Positions 9,471-18,136 of a stretch of 64,000 nt of DNA are shown here, piece by piece. Below the pieces are notes generated by a model. It was not told the DNA's origin. It was given only the letters and a program-made list of their open reading frames with translations, and made no database searches. Positions within the stretch are counted from its first letter, which is position 1, and the number at the start of each line of letters is the position of its first letter. A program made the position numbers and the translations under genes. This DNA is from JAAYCI01 sp964370295 (GTDB lineage Bacteria; Bacillota; Clostridia; Oscillospirales; Ruminococcaceae), in NCBI GenBank assembly GCA_964370295.1, contig CAYJIR010000009.1:3924-67923 (forward strand), given 5' to 3'.

Positions 9471-9552
9471 TTTGCGTGTTTTTTGATTCGTGTAAAAATC
9501 GTGTATAAAAAAAGAAAAACCGCATTGTTTCAGCGATTTTTCTTTTTCTGGT

Positions 9553-9623
9553 TGGCCTGGCAGGATTCGAACCTACGAATGCCAGAGTCAAAGTCTGGTG
9601 GCTTACCGCTTGCCGACAGGCCA
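9553..9623 (-). tRNA. tRNA-Gln (TTG anticodon)
   Basis: The minus strand folds as a complete tRNA. The acceptor arms TGGCCTG and CAGGCCA pair fully. The anticodon arm is CCAGA-CTTTGAC-TCTGG, giving anticodon TTG for Gln. The T arm contains GGTTCGAATCC. No CCA is encoded. Its 3' end faces the prophage and lies about 80 bases from the phage terminator, which makes it the likely phage attachment site. Confidence 0.95.
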
Positions 9624-9663
9624 GTATAATAAAAGCGAACAAATCGCCCGCTTTTATAAATGG

Positions 9664-9738
9664 GGTGGATAATGGGATTTGAACCCACGGCCTCCAGGGC
9701 CACAACCTGGCACTCTAACCATCTGAGCTATACCCACC
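9664..9738 (-). tRNA. tRNA-His (GTG anticodon)
   Basis: The minus strand gives a full cloverleaf. The acceptor arms GTGGGTA and TATCCAC pair. The anticodon arm is CCAGG-TTGTGGC-CCTGG, so the anticodon is GTG. The T arm contains GGTTCAAATCC. The extra 5' G (position 9738) opposite discriminator C is the mark of bacterial tRNA-His. It lies 40 bases upstream of tRNA-Gln on the same strand, so both may be one transcript. Confidence 0.96.
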
Positions 9739-9856
9739 ATATAAATAGAATCCCAAATTGCCCACTTATAACAAAAGGCATCATGATGCATCACATATGT
9801 AACGCTATAATAGGATATCACATAAAAAGCCGTCTGTCAATTGGCAAAAAGCAAAA

Positions 9857-12025
9857 TCATCCTTGTTTTTTAAAAAAACAGGCCAATTTCTTTAATATGC
9901 CTCTTTCATACCATTTTGGCTTTCCTATATCAGGTTTCTTTTGCAAATCCTGTTCACTTTCCAGCATATTTTCTTTTACATAACGATACATCAACATCTG
10001 GCTGTCTAAAGGCACCTGGCCATTTTCCGGTTTTATTTTTTGGTATTGATTGTTTGCCACCATCAAATTGGCACTGCAGGTGTCCTTTAATTGCATTTCC
10101 AATATATCAACTAAAATTTTCTTCAGTTTATTGTCTTTCACTTGAACGCCCACCTCCACACGGCGCTCTGTATTGCGGGTTAAAAAATCCCCCGAGGCAA
10201 TATAGATGCGCAAGCGCTCTCCTTCTCCGAAGGCATAGATACGTGCATGCTCTAGATAGCGCCCCACTATACTCCGCACTTTAATGTGTTCACTCAGTTG
10301 CGGCAAACCGGCTTGTAGGCAGCAAACCCCACGCACCAACATCTCCACAGGCACGCCTACTTTCGAAGCCTCGCTAAGGCCCACAATGATTTCTTTGTCT
10401 GAAATCGAATTGCACTTTATCACCACGCGGCCTTTTCCGTCTATCTTATTATGCTTTATCTCGCGCTGTATCTCTTCCAACAACACACTTTTAAAGCGTA
10501 AAGGTGCCACTATAAGTTCATCCACATGCTCTGTTAGACGCCCCAGCGCCAAATTGTTGAAAACAGCTGCCACTTCTTCCCCTAAGGCCTGCCTAGCGCT
10601 TACAAAAGCTAAATCCGTGTACAACTCGCTGGTGCGTTCGTTGTAATTGCCTGTTCCAATTTGTGAAATATATTGATATTGCCCGCCCACCTTGCGGGTA
10701 ATCAAAGTTAATTTGGAATGTATTTTAAAATCTGAAAACCCGTAAATAACCGTACAACCGGCCTTTTCCAGCTGGTGAGACCAATCTATGTTATTTTGCT
10801 CGTCGAAGCGGGCACGAAGCTCTACCAATGTCACCACTTCTTTGCCATTTTCGGCCGCTTCAAGCAGGGCGCTGATCACCTTGGATTCTGACGCAACACG
10901 GTAAAGTGTCATTTTTATAGAAATAACATCGGGGTCAGTCGCTGCTTCACTAAGCATCTGTATAAAGGGGCGATAACTCTGATGTGGGTAGCACATCAGT
11001 ACATCGTGTTTTTTAACCTCTTGGCTTAGGCTATACCCGGACGGTGGCAACAATGGCCTTGCCGGTGGGTAAAACAACTCTGCTTTGTTTTGTTTTTTCA
11101 AGCGCGCAGCCAATTTTGCCAGAAAAGACAACTCCAGCGGTGCTTGTTGCACAAAAGATTGTATCTGTGGTAAAAAAAGTTTTTCAAGCAAAATATCGCG
11201 TATACCTTTCGGCGCTTCCCCAAAAAATTGCAAGCTTACCGCAGCCAGTTTCCTGCGCTTTTTTAGCAATTCACTCATCATAGAGCGATAGTCGATGTCT
11301 TCGTCGAACATGCCTTCTTCCACGGTGAGGTCGGCATTGCGTATCACCCGGAACAACACCTTTTCCTGTATGCTTGCTTTTCCGAAGGCAAGGTTTGCAA
11401 AATGCAAAACAAGTTCTTCCACTAAGGTATAGGAAATGCCGTCATTTTCGGCCACAGAAATAAGGCGTTCTAGGTTGGAATGCAAGGGTATAATGCCAAA
11501 CACTTGGTTGGCCTCTTTTCCCTCTTTAAGCATAACCCCCACATAAATCTCTCCATTTCGTAAAAACGGAAACGGATGCCGTCTTCCCACCACCTGTGGA
11601 GAAAGCACCGGAAATAATTCGCATAAAAAATATTTTTTCCAAAACATCTCTCTTTCTTTGGAAAGAGTTGCAAAGTCTATTTTCTCAAGCCCATGTTCTT
11701 TTAAGCGACGCAACAATTGCGACACACTTTTATCACATTTGGCTTGTAGTTTTGCCACTTTGGGCATAATGGCCGCCAGCTGCTCTTTCGCCGTCATGCC
11801 CGTTTTGTTCTCTTTGTTTTCGTTTTTCAGCAGCGTTTGGTCATATAAAGAGCCCACTCGCACCATAAAAAATTCGTCTAAGTTACTGCCATATATATTG
11901 GCGAAGTTTAGTTGTTCCCCTAGAGGCACATTCTCGTCACTTGCCAAATTTAACACACGATGGTTAAATTCAAGCCAACTAAGCTCGCGATTAATAAATA
12001 GTTTCCCCTCGTTTTTGTTATGCAT
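9857..12025 (-). CDS. ppk1: Polyphosphate kinase 1
   Basis: 722 residues. PPK1 reversibly moves the terminal phosphate of ATP to a polyphosphate chain. The start is set at 12025, where GGAGGGG precedes ATG; an in-frame ATG at 12043 lacks a ribosome site. The N-terminal domain begins with FINRELSWLEFNHRVL, the family signature. The two PLD-like catalytic halves show IHSKLTLITRK (the His that is phosphorylated is in such an HSK/HxK motif), GTGNYNERTSELYTDL and a second HAR motif (YLEHARIYAFG). The C-terminus has about 40 extra charged residues. A separate polyphosphate-using enzyme is encoded at 47477. The gene is the last in its strand run, before the tRNAs. Confidence 0.95.
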   Translation of the reverse strand: MHNKNEGKLFINRELSWLEFNHRVLNLASDENVPLGEQLNFANIYGSNLDEFFMVRVGSLYDQTLLKNENKENKTGMTAKEQLAAIMPKVAKLQAKCDKSVSQLLRRLKEHGLEKIDFATLSKEREMFWKKYFLCELFPVLSPQVVGRRHPFPFLRNGEIYVGVMLKEGKEANQVFGIIPLHSNLERLISVAENDGISYTLVEELVLHFANLAFGKASIQEKVLFRVIRNADLTVEEGMFDEDIDYRSMMSELLKKRRKLAAVSLQFFGEAPKGIRDILLEKLFLPQIQSFVQQAPLELSFLAKLAARLKKQNKAELFYPPARPLLPPSGYSLSQEVKKHDVLMCYPHQSYRPFIQMLSEAATDPDVISIKMTLYRVASESKVISALLEAAENGKEVVTLVELRARFDEQNNIDWSHQLEKAGCTVIYGFSDFKIHSKLTLITRKVGGQYQYISQIGTGNYNERTSELYTDLAFVSARQALGEEVAAVFNNLALGRLTEHVDELIVAPLRFKSVLLEEIQREIKHNKIDGKGRVVIKCNSISDKEIIVGLSEASKVGVPVEMLVRGVCCLQAGLPQLSEHIKVRSIVGRYLEHARIYAFGEGERLRIYIASGDFLTRNTERRVEVGVQVKDNKLKKILVDILEMQLKDTCSANLMVANNQYQKIKPENGQVPLDSQMLMYRYVKENMLESEQDLQKKPDIGKPKWYERGILKKLACFFKKQG

Positions 12026-12052
12026 TATTCCCCTCCATACCATTTCAAGGCA

Positions 12053-12412
12053 TTATGCAAACGCCACCAAACCCTCTATATCTTGCACCGTCTTTGGCCC
12101 TATCCCTTCCACTTGCAACAAATCCTCTGCCGCGGTAAACGACCCATGCTCTTGCCGATAGGCCACAATTGCCTTTGCCTTAACCTCGCCAATGCCGGGC
12201 AACAACATGAGCTCACTAATGCCGGCCTCGTTCACATTGATACGCTCGCTTTCTTCTAAAAACAAAGCGGCCGAAGCATCTGCATCAAACCCTTCCTGCA
12301 CCAAAGGCGCAAAACCAAACAAGGCAGCCAGCACCACCAAAACCAAAACAACCGGCAACACAAAAGCCGGCCGCAAAATTTTTTCCTCCATGCTTTTGTG
12401 CTTATTCTCCAT
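12053..12412 (-). CDS. ComEA-like helix-hairpin-helix membrane protein
   Basis: About 119 residues. It has a short cytoplasmic N-terminus, one membrane segment (about 13-35, rich in Val and Leu), a short linker, and a pair of helix-hairpin-helix motifs at the C-terminus (LLPGIGEVKAKAIVAYRQ and VEGIGPKTVQDIEGL). This is the layout of ComEA, the DNA receptor for natural transformation, but the linker is shorter than in Bacillus ComEA. The ATG at 12412 overlaps the HAD gene stop; ATG 12391 is an alternative. No comEC or other competence gene lies nearby, so a role in DNA uptake is an inference from family only. Confidence 0.75.
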   Translation of the reverse strand: MENKHKSMEEKILRPAFVLPVVLVLVVLAALFGFAPLVQEGFDADASAALFLEESERINVNEAGISELMLLPGIGEVKAKAIVAYRQEHGSFTAAEDLLQVEGIGPKTVQDIEGLVAFA

Positions 12413-13223
12413 AACGTTGAACCAATTCATACAAAAATTGTCCCACGCCCCCTTCGTTGTTGGGGCGACACACTTCGCTTGCTTGCAAACATATGTCACA
12501 CGGTGCATTGCCCACTGCCACCGCATGGCCGGCCTCTTGCATCATTTCTAAATCGTTATAATAATCACCGATAACAATCGTGTTTTCCAAAGGCACTTGC
12601 AGCATAGCACACAACTCTTGCAGAGCCGTCCCCTTGCTCGTTCCTTCTGGCATTACTTCATAATAAATATTAGAAGTATGCACAAAATAAATACCTGCAA
12701 ACAACTTGTCTTGCAAATATGCCTCCACCTCTTGCAAAACCTCCGGTTTTGCAGCAAACAAAATCTTATTCCAATCGTAGGGCAGTTTTTCCAAGGGGCG
12801 TGAATACACAGAAATTTGCTCGTCATCCAGAAGAATTTGCACATGAGGTGATGCATGTACCTGATAACAACGAAAGTCCACACCAAACACCAAAACTCCC
12901 AGCTGTGGGAACTTTGCTTGTATGTCTTGCAGAAGTTTTTCTGCCATCTTTTTGGGAAGCGACACATTTTTTAGCACAGATGCATTTTTAAAATCATAAA
13001 TAACTGTGCCTCCCCCTGCAATCACCGGGCTTAACAGAGGACACAGCTGCTTATATTTGGCAATAGATTCTACCCCGCGGCCCGTTGCCACTGTGAAACG
13101 CCCCCCCAGCATGGTGAAAAGACGTATACTTTGTAAAGTGCTTTCTAAAACACGGTTGTCGTCTGTTAGCAAGGTGCCATCCATATCGGACACCACCAAT
13201 ATATCCTTAAGTGACTGTATCAT
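12402..13223 (-). CDS. Cof-type HAD phosphatase
   Basis: 273 residues. The haloacid dehalogenase motif I is DMDGTLL near residue 13, with Asp as nucleophile and acid/base. Motif II is in VATGRG (about 45), motif III the Lys near 193 in PEGTSKGTAL, and motif IV GDYYNDLEMM near 213. The large insert between motifs II and III is the C2B cap of the Cof family. Such enzymes dephosphorylate sugar phosphates, flavin or pyridoxal phosphates; the substrate cannot be read from sequence. The gene lies between the pseudouridine synthase and the ComEA-like gene with which it overlaps. Confidence 0.9.
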   Translation of the reverse strand: MIQSLKDILVVSDMDGTLLTDDNRVLESTLQSIRLFTMLGGRFTVATGRGVESIAKYKQLCPLLSPVIAGGGTVIYDFKNASVLKNVSLPKKMAEKLLQDIQAKFPQLGVLVFGVDFRCYQVHASPHVQILLDDEQISVYSRPLEKLPYDWNKILFAAKPEVLQEVEAYLQDKLFAGIYFVHTSNIYYEVMPEGTSKGTALQELCAMLQVPLENTIVIGDYYNDLEMMQEAGHAVAVGNAPCDICLQASEVCRPNNEGGVGQFLYELVQRYGE

Positions 13224-13230
13224 ACCATCT

Positions 13231-14151
13231 TTATTCCCTTGTTTTTGTTAAGCTTTGGATAAATGTTTGAAAATAATCAGGCAATGGGCTTTCAAAATAT
13301 AAGCTTTCCCCTGTGATAGGATGCACAAAACCCAAAACACCGGCGTGCAAGCACTGCCCCTGCAATTTTCCTGCCGGCTTTTTGGGGCCATACAACAAAT
13401 CACCTGCTACAGGATGCCCACACTTTGCCATATGCACACGAATTTGATGTGTTCGCCCTGTTTCAAGACGCAATTTCATATGGGAAAATCGTTCGTACTT
13501 TTCCAAAACTTCATAATGTGTTCGCGCCGCTTTGCCGCCCACTTGCACCACCGCCATTTTTTTACGGTCTTTACTGCTACGTCCTATGGCGCCTTCCACC
13601 GTGCCCTGCCACTGTGCAAAGTGTCCATGCACCATGGCCTGATACTCGCGCTTGATGCTGTGCCTAGAAAATTGTTCTGCAAGGCCCAGATGTGTTTTAT
13701 CGTCTTTTGCCACCACCAAAAGCCCACTGGTGTCTTTATCTATCCTATGCACAATGCCGGGCCGTATTTCCCCACCAATGCCCGAGAGGCTATCTTTGCA
13801 ATGATAGAGCAAGGCATTCACCAAAGTACCGCTGTCGTGCCCGGGGGCAGGATGCACCACAAGCCCTTTGGGCTTATCCAGCACCAACAAGTGGCTATCT
13901 TCAAACAGAAGGTGCAAAGGGATATTCTGTGCTTCGATTTGGCAGTCTTTCGGTGGGGCAAGAAAAAGCACCAATCTTTCCCCCGCAGCCAATTTTCGGC
14001 TTTTCTGCGGTTTTTTTCCCTCTAGCAGCACCAAACCCTCGCCAAGCATTCTTTGCACAGCGGAGCGCGAAAACCCACCCTTATCACAAAGATAACGATC
14101 TATGCGCTGGCCGGCCTCTTCCTCGCAAAGTACAAACTCAATTTTCTCCAT
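13231..14151 (-). CDS. RluA-family 23S rRNA/tRNA pseudouridine synthase (RluD type)
   Basis: 306 residues. An N-terminal S4 RNA-binding domain (about 12-75, with RIDRYLCD and RSAVQRML) is followed by the catalytic domain with HRIDKDTSGLLVVAK near 136-150, whose Asp is the nucleophile. ETGRTHQIRVHMA near 231 is a further family block. The enzyme turns uridine into pseudouridine in RNA; the position next to lspA is the usual place of the RluD type in Bacillota. It overlaps the lspA 3' end by 14 bases. A second RluA paralogue lies at 35098, so target sites may be divided between them. Confidence 0.92.
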   Translation of the reverse strand: MEKIEFVLCEEEAGQRIDRYLCDKGGFSRSAVQRMLGEGLVLLEGKKPQKSRKLAAGERLVLFLAPPKDCQIEAQNIPLHLLFEDSHLLVLDKPKGLVVHPAPGHDSGTLVNALLYHCKDSLSGIGGEIRPGIVHRIDKDTSGLLVVAKDDKTHLGLAEQFSRHSIKREYQAMVHGHFAQWQGTVEGAIGRSSKDRKKMAVVQVGGKAARTHYEVLEKYERFSHMKLRLETGRTHQIRVHMAKCGHPVAGDLLYGPKKPAGKLQGQCLHAGVLGFVHPITGESLYFESPLPDYFQTFIQSLTKTRE

Positions 14152-14713
14152 GATTTTCGTTCTCTTGCTTATTCATTCCAACTTCACTCTCTGCCATCGT
14201 TTTTGCTTGCACGCGCATTACTTCCTCTTCTTGTATGGCTTTTAAGCGTGCAGCTCGCCTACGCTTTGTGCGTATTTCCGAGCGTATCATGCCACATACA
14301 AAGACAACAAACCCACAGGTAACATATATATCGGCCAAATTAAACACGGCAAAATCCATAAACAATAAGCTGATATAATCCACCACATAGCCCTGGGCCA
14401 TCCGGTCTATTAAGTTGCCCACACCGCCGGCAAAAATAAACACAAGACCCGTTGTTTCCATCTCGTCTTTGGGGCGGCGAAACATCAAAATAATGGCCAG
14501 TACCAGCAGGGCAATGCCCGTAAACACCAATAAAAAAACTTGCCTACCTGCAAAAAGACTAAAAGCAGCTCCATCATTTTCTAAATATTGCCATTGAAAA
14601 ACACCGTCTATGGCCGGCAACACCCCATAAGGCATCAAATATTTTACGGCGGCCCATTTGGCAAGCTGATCAAGCGCCACTAAAACAATGACCGAAATAA
14701 TTCCAAAAATCAA
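14138..14713 (-). CDS. lspA: Lipoprotein signal peptidase (signal peptidase II)
   Basis: 191 residues from a TTG start at 14713, which follows AGGAGG by eight bases and gives the canonical short N-terminus. The frame is open up to 14764 but lacks a ribosome site there. LspA cuts the signal peptide of prolipoproteins in the membrane. Four membrane segments are visible. The catalytic Asp pair lies in GNLIDRMAQG and FNLADIYV. After the last helix there is an unusual tail of about 50 charged residues, rich in Arg and then Glu. The BMP lipoprotein at 52559 would be one substrate. Confidence 0.93.
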   Translation of the reverse strand: MIFGIISVIVLVALDQLAKWAAVKYLMPYGVLPAIDGVFQWQYLENDGAAFSLFAGRQVFLLVFTGIALLVLAIILMFRRPKDEMETTGLVFIFAGGVGNLIDRMAQGYVVDYISLLFMDFAVFNLADIYVTCGFVVFVCGMIRSEIRTKRRRAARLKAIQEEEVMRVQAKTMAESEVGMNKQENENHGEN

Positions 14714-14782
14714 ATTTTTGTCCTCCTGTTGCAAATATAGATAGGTGTTTCTAAAATATTCCAAACCACAAATTTGCGCTTT

Positions 14783-15101
14783 TTTTACATAAAGGTACTT
14801 CTCGTATAAAGCTCCCTTTGCAACACCAAAGCCTGTGTCGCTACGCGACCCGCCCTGCTTAGCGTATTATCTGAAGATAAGCTTTTTCATAAAATCACAA
14901 AAGCTTATACTCTAAGCAGCATTCGTCGCCTGTCGCTCATCCTGTTTTCCGTTCACCCGGATAAAACCCGGACCACTTCTTGCTTTTTCCACCATGCTGT
15001 ATATGTTTCATCGGCTGTATTGTGCAACCTTTATAAGCAAAGGTTGAACAATACAGCCTAGTACAAGAAAGCCCCGATTGCGTTGCACTCGAGACTTTCT
15101 T
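14783..15101. ncRNA. Unassigned structured RNA candidate between ileS and lspA
   Basis: The 463-bp gene-free gap (14714-15176) is full of inverted repeats: CTTTG/CAAAG (14816-14831), GTCGC/GCGAC (14837-14849), a two-tier stem (outer CTGCTTAG/CTAAGCAG, inner ATAAGCTTTT/AAAAGCTTAT, 14855-14919), a stem of 11 plus 7 pairs with a 2x2 internal loop (15013-15058), and AAGAAAG/CTTTCTT followed by TTTTATT (15065-15101). On the + strand TTTACA and TATAAA at 14784-14810 could be a promoter (spacing 15), and the last hairpin a weak terminator. I do not recognise a known RNA family on either strand, including T-box, RNase P, SRP, tmRNA or common riboswitches. Strand undecided. Confidence 0.4.
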
Positions 15102-15176
15102 TTATTACTTTGCTGATTTTTTCGCACCGATAACCATGGCTATTTAATCAAAAAGAATCCTCGTATCTGCTCTGGG

Positions 15177-17996
15177 CTATCCATTCAAAATATCGCCACA
15201 ACGTTTACACAATGTAGCATGTTCTGCATTTTTGCCCACAGTATCACGATATTGCCAGCAACGCTCGCACTTGGTGCCGTCTGCGCGTTTCACTTCCACA
15301 CACAGGCCTTCCACTTCCCCTGCACTGCCGCCTTCTTCTGCCACGGCCTCTACAGCAGAAACAATAAAAATATCGGCAAGCTCCGGTAGCACACTTTGCA
15401 CAAAAGCCATCATATCTTCATTGCAATGCAACACCACGGCCGCCTCCAAAGAAGAACCAATCACTTTAGCAGCACGTTTTTCTTCCAGCACCTTTTTAAC
15501 ATCATCATGTATGGCAATGATGGTATCCCAGCGCGTCTGTTCTGCCTCGCTAAGCGTATATACGCCAGATTTCGGCATTTCGTGCATCACCACATATTTT
15601 TGCTTGCCTGCAAAGGCAGGCACAAACTCCCAAATTTCCTGGGAGGTAAACGCCAAGAACGGCGCTGCAATTTCTGTGATGGCCACCAAAATGCGGAACA
15701 TCGTACTTTGTGCCGCCCGGCGTAGTTCGCTGTTTGCCCCGTTGATATACAGGCGGTCTTTTATGATATCCAAATAGAAATTAGACATGCTCACCACGCA
15801 AAAACGGTGTAAATTGTGGTATACCTTATGAAAATCAAAGCTGTCGTAGCCCTCACGTGCCACCGTAGCCAATTTGTCCAGCTCGGCCAGTGCCCAGCGG
15901 TCTAGCGGCTGCAATTTATCGTCCTCTACCAAATGCACATCCGGTTCAAAATCATAAAGGTTCCCCAAAATAAACCGTGCCGTGTTGCGCACCTTGCGAT
16001 ACCCTTCGGAAAGCTGTTTTAAAATGTCTTTGCCAATGCGCATGTCGGCATGATAATCGGCCGCTGCCACCCACAGGCGAATGATGTCTGCACCGTATTC
16101 GCGGATGATTTGCTCCGGTTCTATGCCGTTGCCCAAACTCTTGCTCATTTTGCGACCTTCACCGTCTACAACCCAACCGGCACTGACAACAGTTTTATAC
16201 GGTGCCACCCCTCGAGTTGCCACCGATGTGAGCAAGGAAGATTGGAACCAGCCACGGAACTGATCGCTTCCTTCTAAATATAGGTCTGCAGGCCAGTGAT
16301 GATCTTTCCATTTATCAAGCACATAGGCATGGGATACGCCCGAATCGAACCAAACATCCATAGTGTCTGTCTCTTTACGCCAAGTTTTAGCCCCACAATG
16401 CTCGCAGGCAAAATCTTTCGGCAAAATTTCTTCGGCAGAATACTTAAACCATGCGTTCGATCCCTCTTTTGCAAAGATGTCTTTCACGGCTGTGATGGTG
16501 GTGTCGTTGATGACATACTTGCCGCAATCGTCGCAATAAAACACCGGTATGGGCATACCCCACAGACGTTGGCGAGAAATGGTCCAATCGGCACGGTCTC
16601 GCACCATACCGGCCATGCGCTCTTTACCCCACTGAGGCACCCATTGCACCGTATCTATGGCGTTGTAGGTCTCCTTGCGGAAATCTTCCACAGAACAAAA
16701 CCATTGTTCTGTGGCTCTATATAATATGGGCGTGTTGCAACGCCAACAATGTGGATATTGATGCATCTCATGTGTGATACCAATCACCGCGCCGCTTTCT
16801 TGCAAGGCCTCTATGATGGCTTTGCTCGCCTTTTCCACATGCAAGCCGGAAAATTGCCCCGCCTCTTCGGTAAGAACACCCACATCATTTACAGGCACCA
16901 ACATGGGTAGCTGTGGATAGTGGCGATTCACCACGTCGTAGTCTTCCGCACCATGTCCCGGTGCCGTGTGTACACAGCCTGTGCCGCTTTCCAATGTGAC
17001 ATGGTCGCCCAAAATCACCAAAGACTTCCTGTCTAAATAGCAATGCTGTGTTTCGATAAGTTCTAACTCACTGCCTTTAAAAGAGGCCAAAACCTTGTAG
17101 TCTTCTATATTGCATGCTTCCATGGTGTTTTTTAGCAATTCCTTGGCCACCACATACACACGCTCGCCCGCTTGCACCGCCACATATTCAAAATTAGGGC
17201 CTAGGCAAATGGCCACATTGGCCGGCAATGTCCAAGCTGTGGTGGTCCAAATAACAAACCAAACCGAAGCCGGGTCAAGGCCTGCTTTTTGCAAAGCCCC
17301 GTTGTCTTTGTTTACCTGAAAAGCCACGTAAATGGTATCTACGGGATCGTTTTCATATTCTATTTCCGCCTCAGCCAAAGCTGTACGGTCGTTCGGACAC
17401 CATATAACGGGCTTTAAACCTTTATAAATATAGCCCTTTTTGGCCATTTCACCAAACACTTCAATTTGCTTTGCTTCATAGCCCGGTGCCAGGGTTAAAT
17501 AGGGGTCTTCCCAGTTGCCAAGGGCCCCAAGACGCTGGAACTGACCACGTTGCACTTGCATGTAACGCATGGCATAATCATGGCAAAGCTCGCGCATTTC
17601 AAAAGAACTAAGCGCCTTTGGCTCCACACCGGTTTTCTTTTTTTCTTTCTTTTGTTTTTCGCGCACTTCCTGCATGGCCTTGCGCTCTATAGGCAGACCA
17701 TGTGTGTCCCAACCGGGCACAAAAGGCGCCTTAAAACCAGCCATGTTTTTATAGCGCACGATGATGTCTTTAAGCACCTTATTCATGGCCGTGCCCATAT
17801 GGATGCCGGCATTTGCATAAGGGGGGCCGTCGTGCAAAATATACACGGGCTTGCCCTCATTGTTTTCTATCATTTTTTCGTATAGGCTGTCTTCCTGCCA
17901 AGAGGCCAACATCTTTGGCTCTTTGGCAGGCAGGCCCGCACGCATATCAAATTGGGTTTTGGGCAAGTTTAAAGTACTGTTATAATCTTCCGGCAC
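15177..17996 (-). CDS. ileS: Isoleucyl-tRNA synthetase
   Basis: 939 residues, normal length for the bacterial enzyme that charges tRNA-Ile. The HIGH-type motif is HMGT (near 61-64, within GPPYANAGIHMGTAMNK) and the second ATP motif KMSKSLGNG lies near 590-600. The editing (CP1) domain lies between them, with a typical TTTAWTLPANVAI segment. The C-terminus has a zinc ribbon with CERCW and CKRCG. Upstream is only about 140 bases, and I see no T-box element there, although clostridial ileS genes often have one. It is followed by the structured gap rather than directly by lspA. Confidence 0.97.
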   Translation of the reverse strand: MPEDYNSTLNLPKTQFDMRAGLPAKEPKMLASWQEDSLYEKMIENNEGKPVYILHDGPPYANAGIHMGTAMNKVLKDIIVRYKNMAGFKAPFVPGWDTHGLPIERKAMQEVREKQKKEKKKTGVEPKALSSFEMRELCHDYAMRYMQVQRGQFQRLGALGNWEDPYLTLAPGYEAKQIEVFGEMAKKGYIYKGLKPVIWCPNDRTALAEAEIEYENDPVDTIYVAFQVNKDNGALQKAGLDPASVWFVIWTTTAWTLPANVAICLGPNFEYVAVQAGERVYVVAKELLKNTMEACNIEDYKVLASFKGSELELIETQHCYLDRKSLVILGDHVTLESGTGCVHTAPGHGAEDYDVVNRHYPQLPMLVPVNDVGVLTEEAGQFSGLHVEKASKAIIEALQESGAVIGITHEMHQYPHCWRCNTPILYRATEQWFCSVEDFRKETYNAIDTVQWVPQWGKERMAGMVRDRADWTISRQRLWGMPIPVFYCDDCGKYVINDTTITAVKDIFAKEGSNAWFKYSAEEILPKDFACEHCGAKTWRKETDTMDVWFDSGVSHAYVLDKWKDHHWPADLYLEGSDQFRGWFQSSLLTSVATRGVAPYKTVVSAGWVVDGEGRKMSKSLGNGIEPEQIIREYGADIIRLWVAAADYHADMRIGKDILKQLSEGYRKVRNTARFILGNLYDFEPDVHLVEDDKLQPLDRWALAELDKLATVAREGYDSFDFHKVYHNLHRFCVVSMSNFYLDIIKDRLYINGANSELRRAAQSTMFRILVAITEIAAPFLAFTSQEIWEFVPAFAGKQKYVVMHEMPKSGVYTLSEAEQTRWDTIIAIHDDVKKVLEEKRAAKVIGSSLEAAVVLHCNEDMMAFVQSVLPELADIFIVSAVEAVAEEGGSAGEVEGLCVEVKRADGTKCERCWQYRDTVGKNAEHATLCKRCGDILNG

Positions 17997-18065
17997 GTCA
18001 CTCTCTCCTTGTAAGCAAATTCAGCATAAATTTATTGTTTTAATACCAACTATGTGTCATTTTAT

Positions 18066-18112
18066 GAAAAACCGGTTTTTGCATTGCCATATCCGTGGCA
18101 ACACCAAAACCG
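18066..18112 (-). terminator. Terminator between divIVA and ileS
   Basis: On the minus strand CCGGTTTT and AAAACCGG enclose a second stem (TTGCCA with TGGCAA), and the structure is followed by TTTTT. It lies 24 bases after the divIVA stop and about 70 bases before the ileS start. It probably ends, or attenuates, transcription from the division genes into ileS, which implies a separate ileS promoter in the remaining AT-rich leader. Confidence 0.7.
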
Positions 18113-18136
18113 GCCGCATCTATTGGCTTATGGGGC

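Noticed and set aside
13321..14025. A 234-residue + strand frame opposite the RluD-type gene
   Set aside because: Rich in Cys/His/Phe without pattern, fully antisense to a well-supported gene.
17997..18136. T-box leader before ileS
   Set aside because: The 140-base gap lacks the AGGGTGG-type antiterminator core; only the divIVA terminator is visible.
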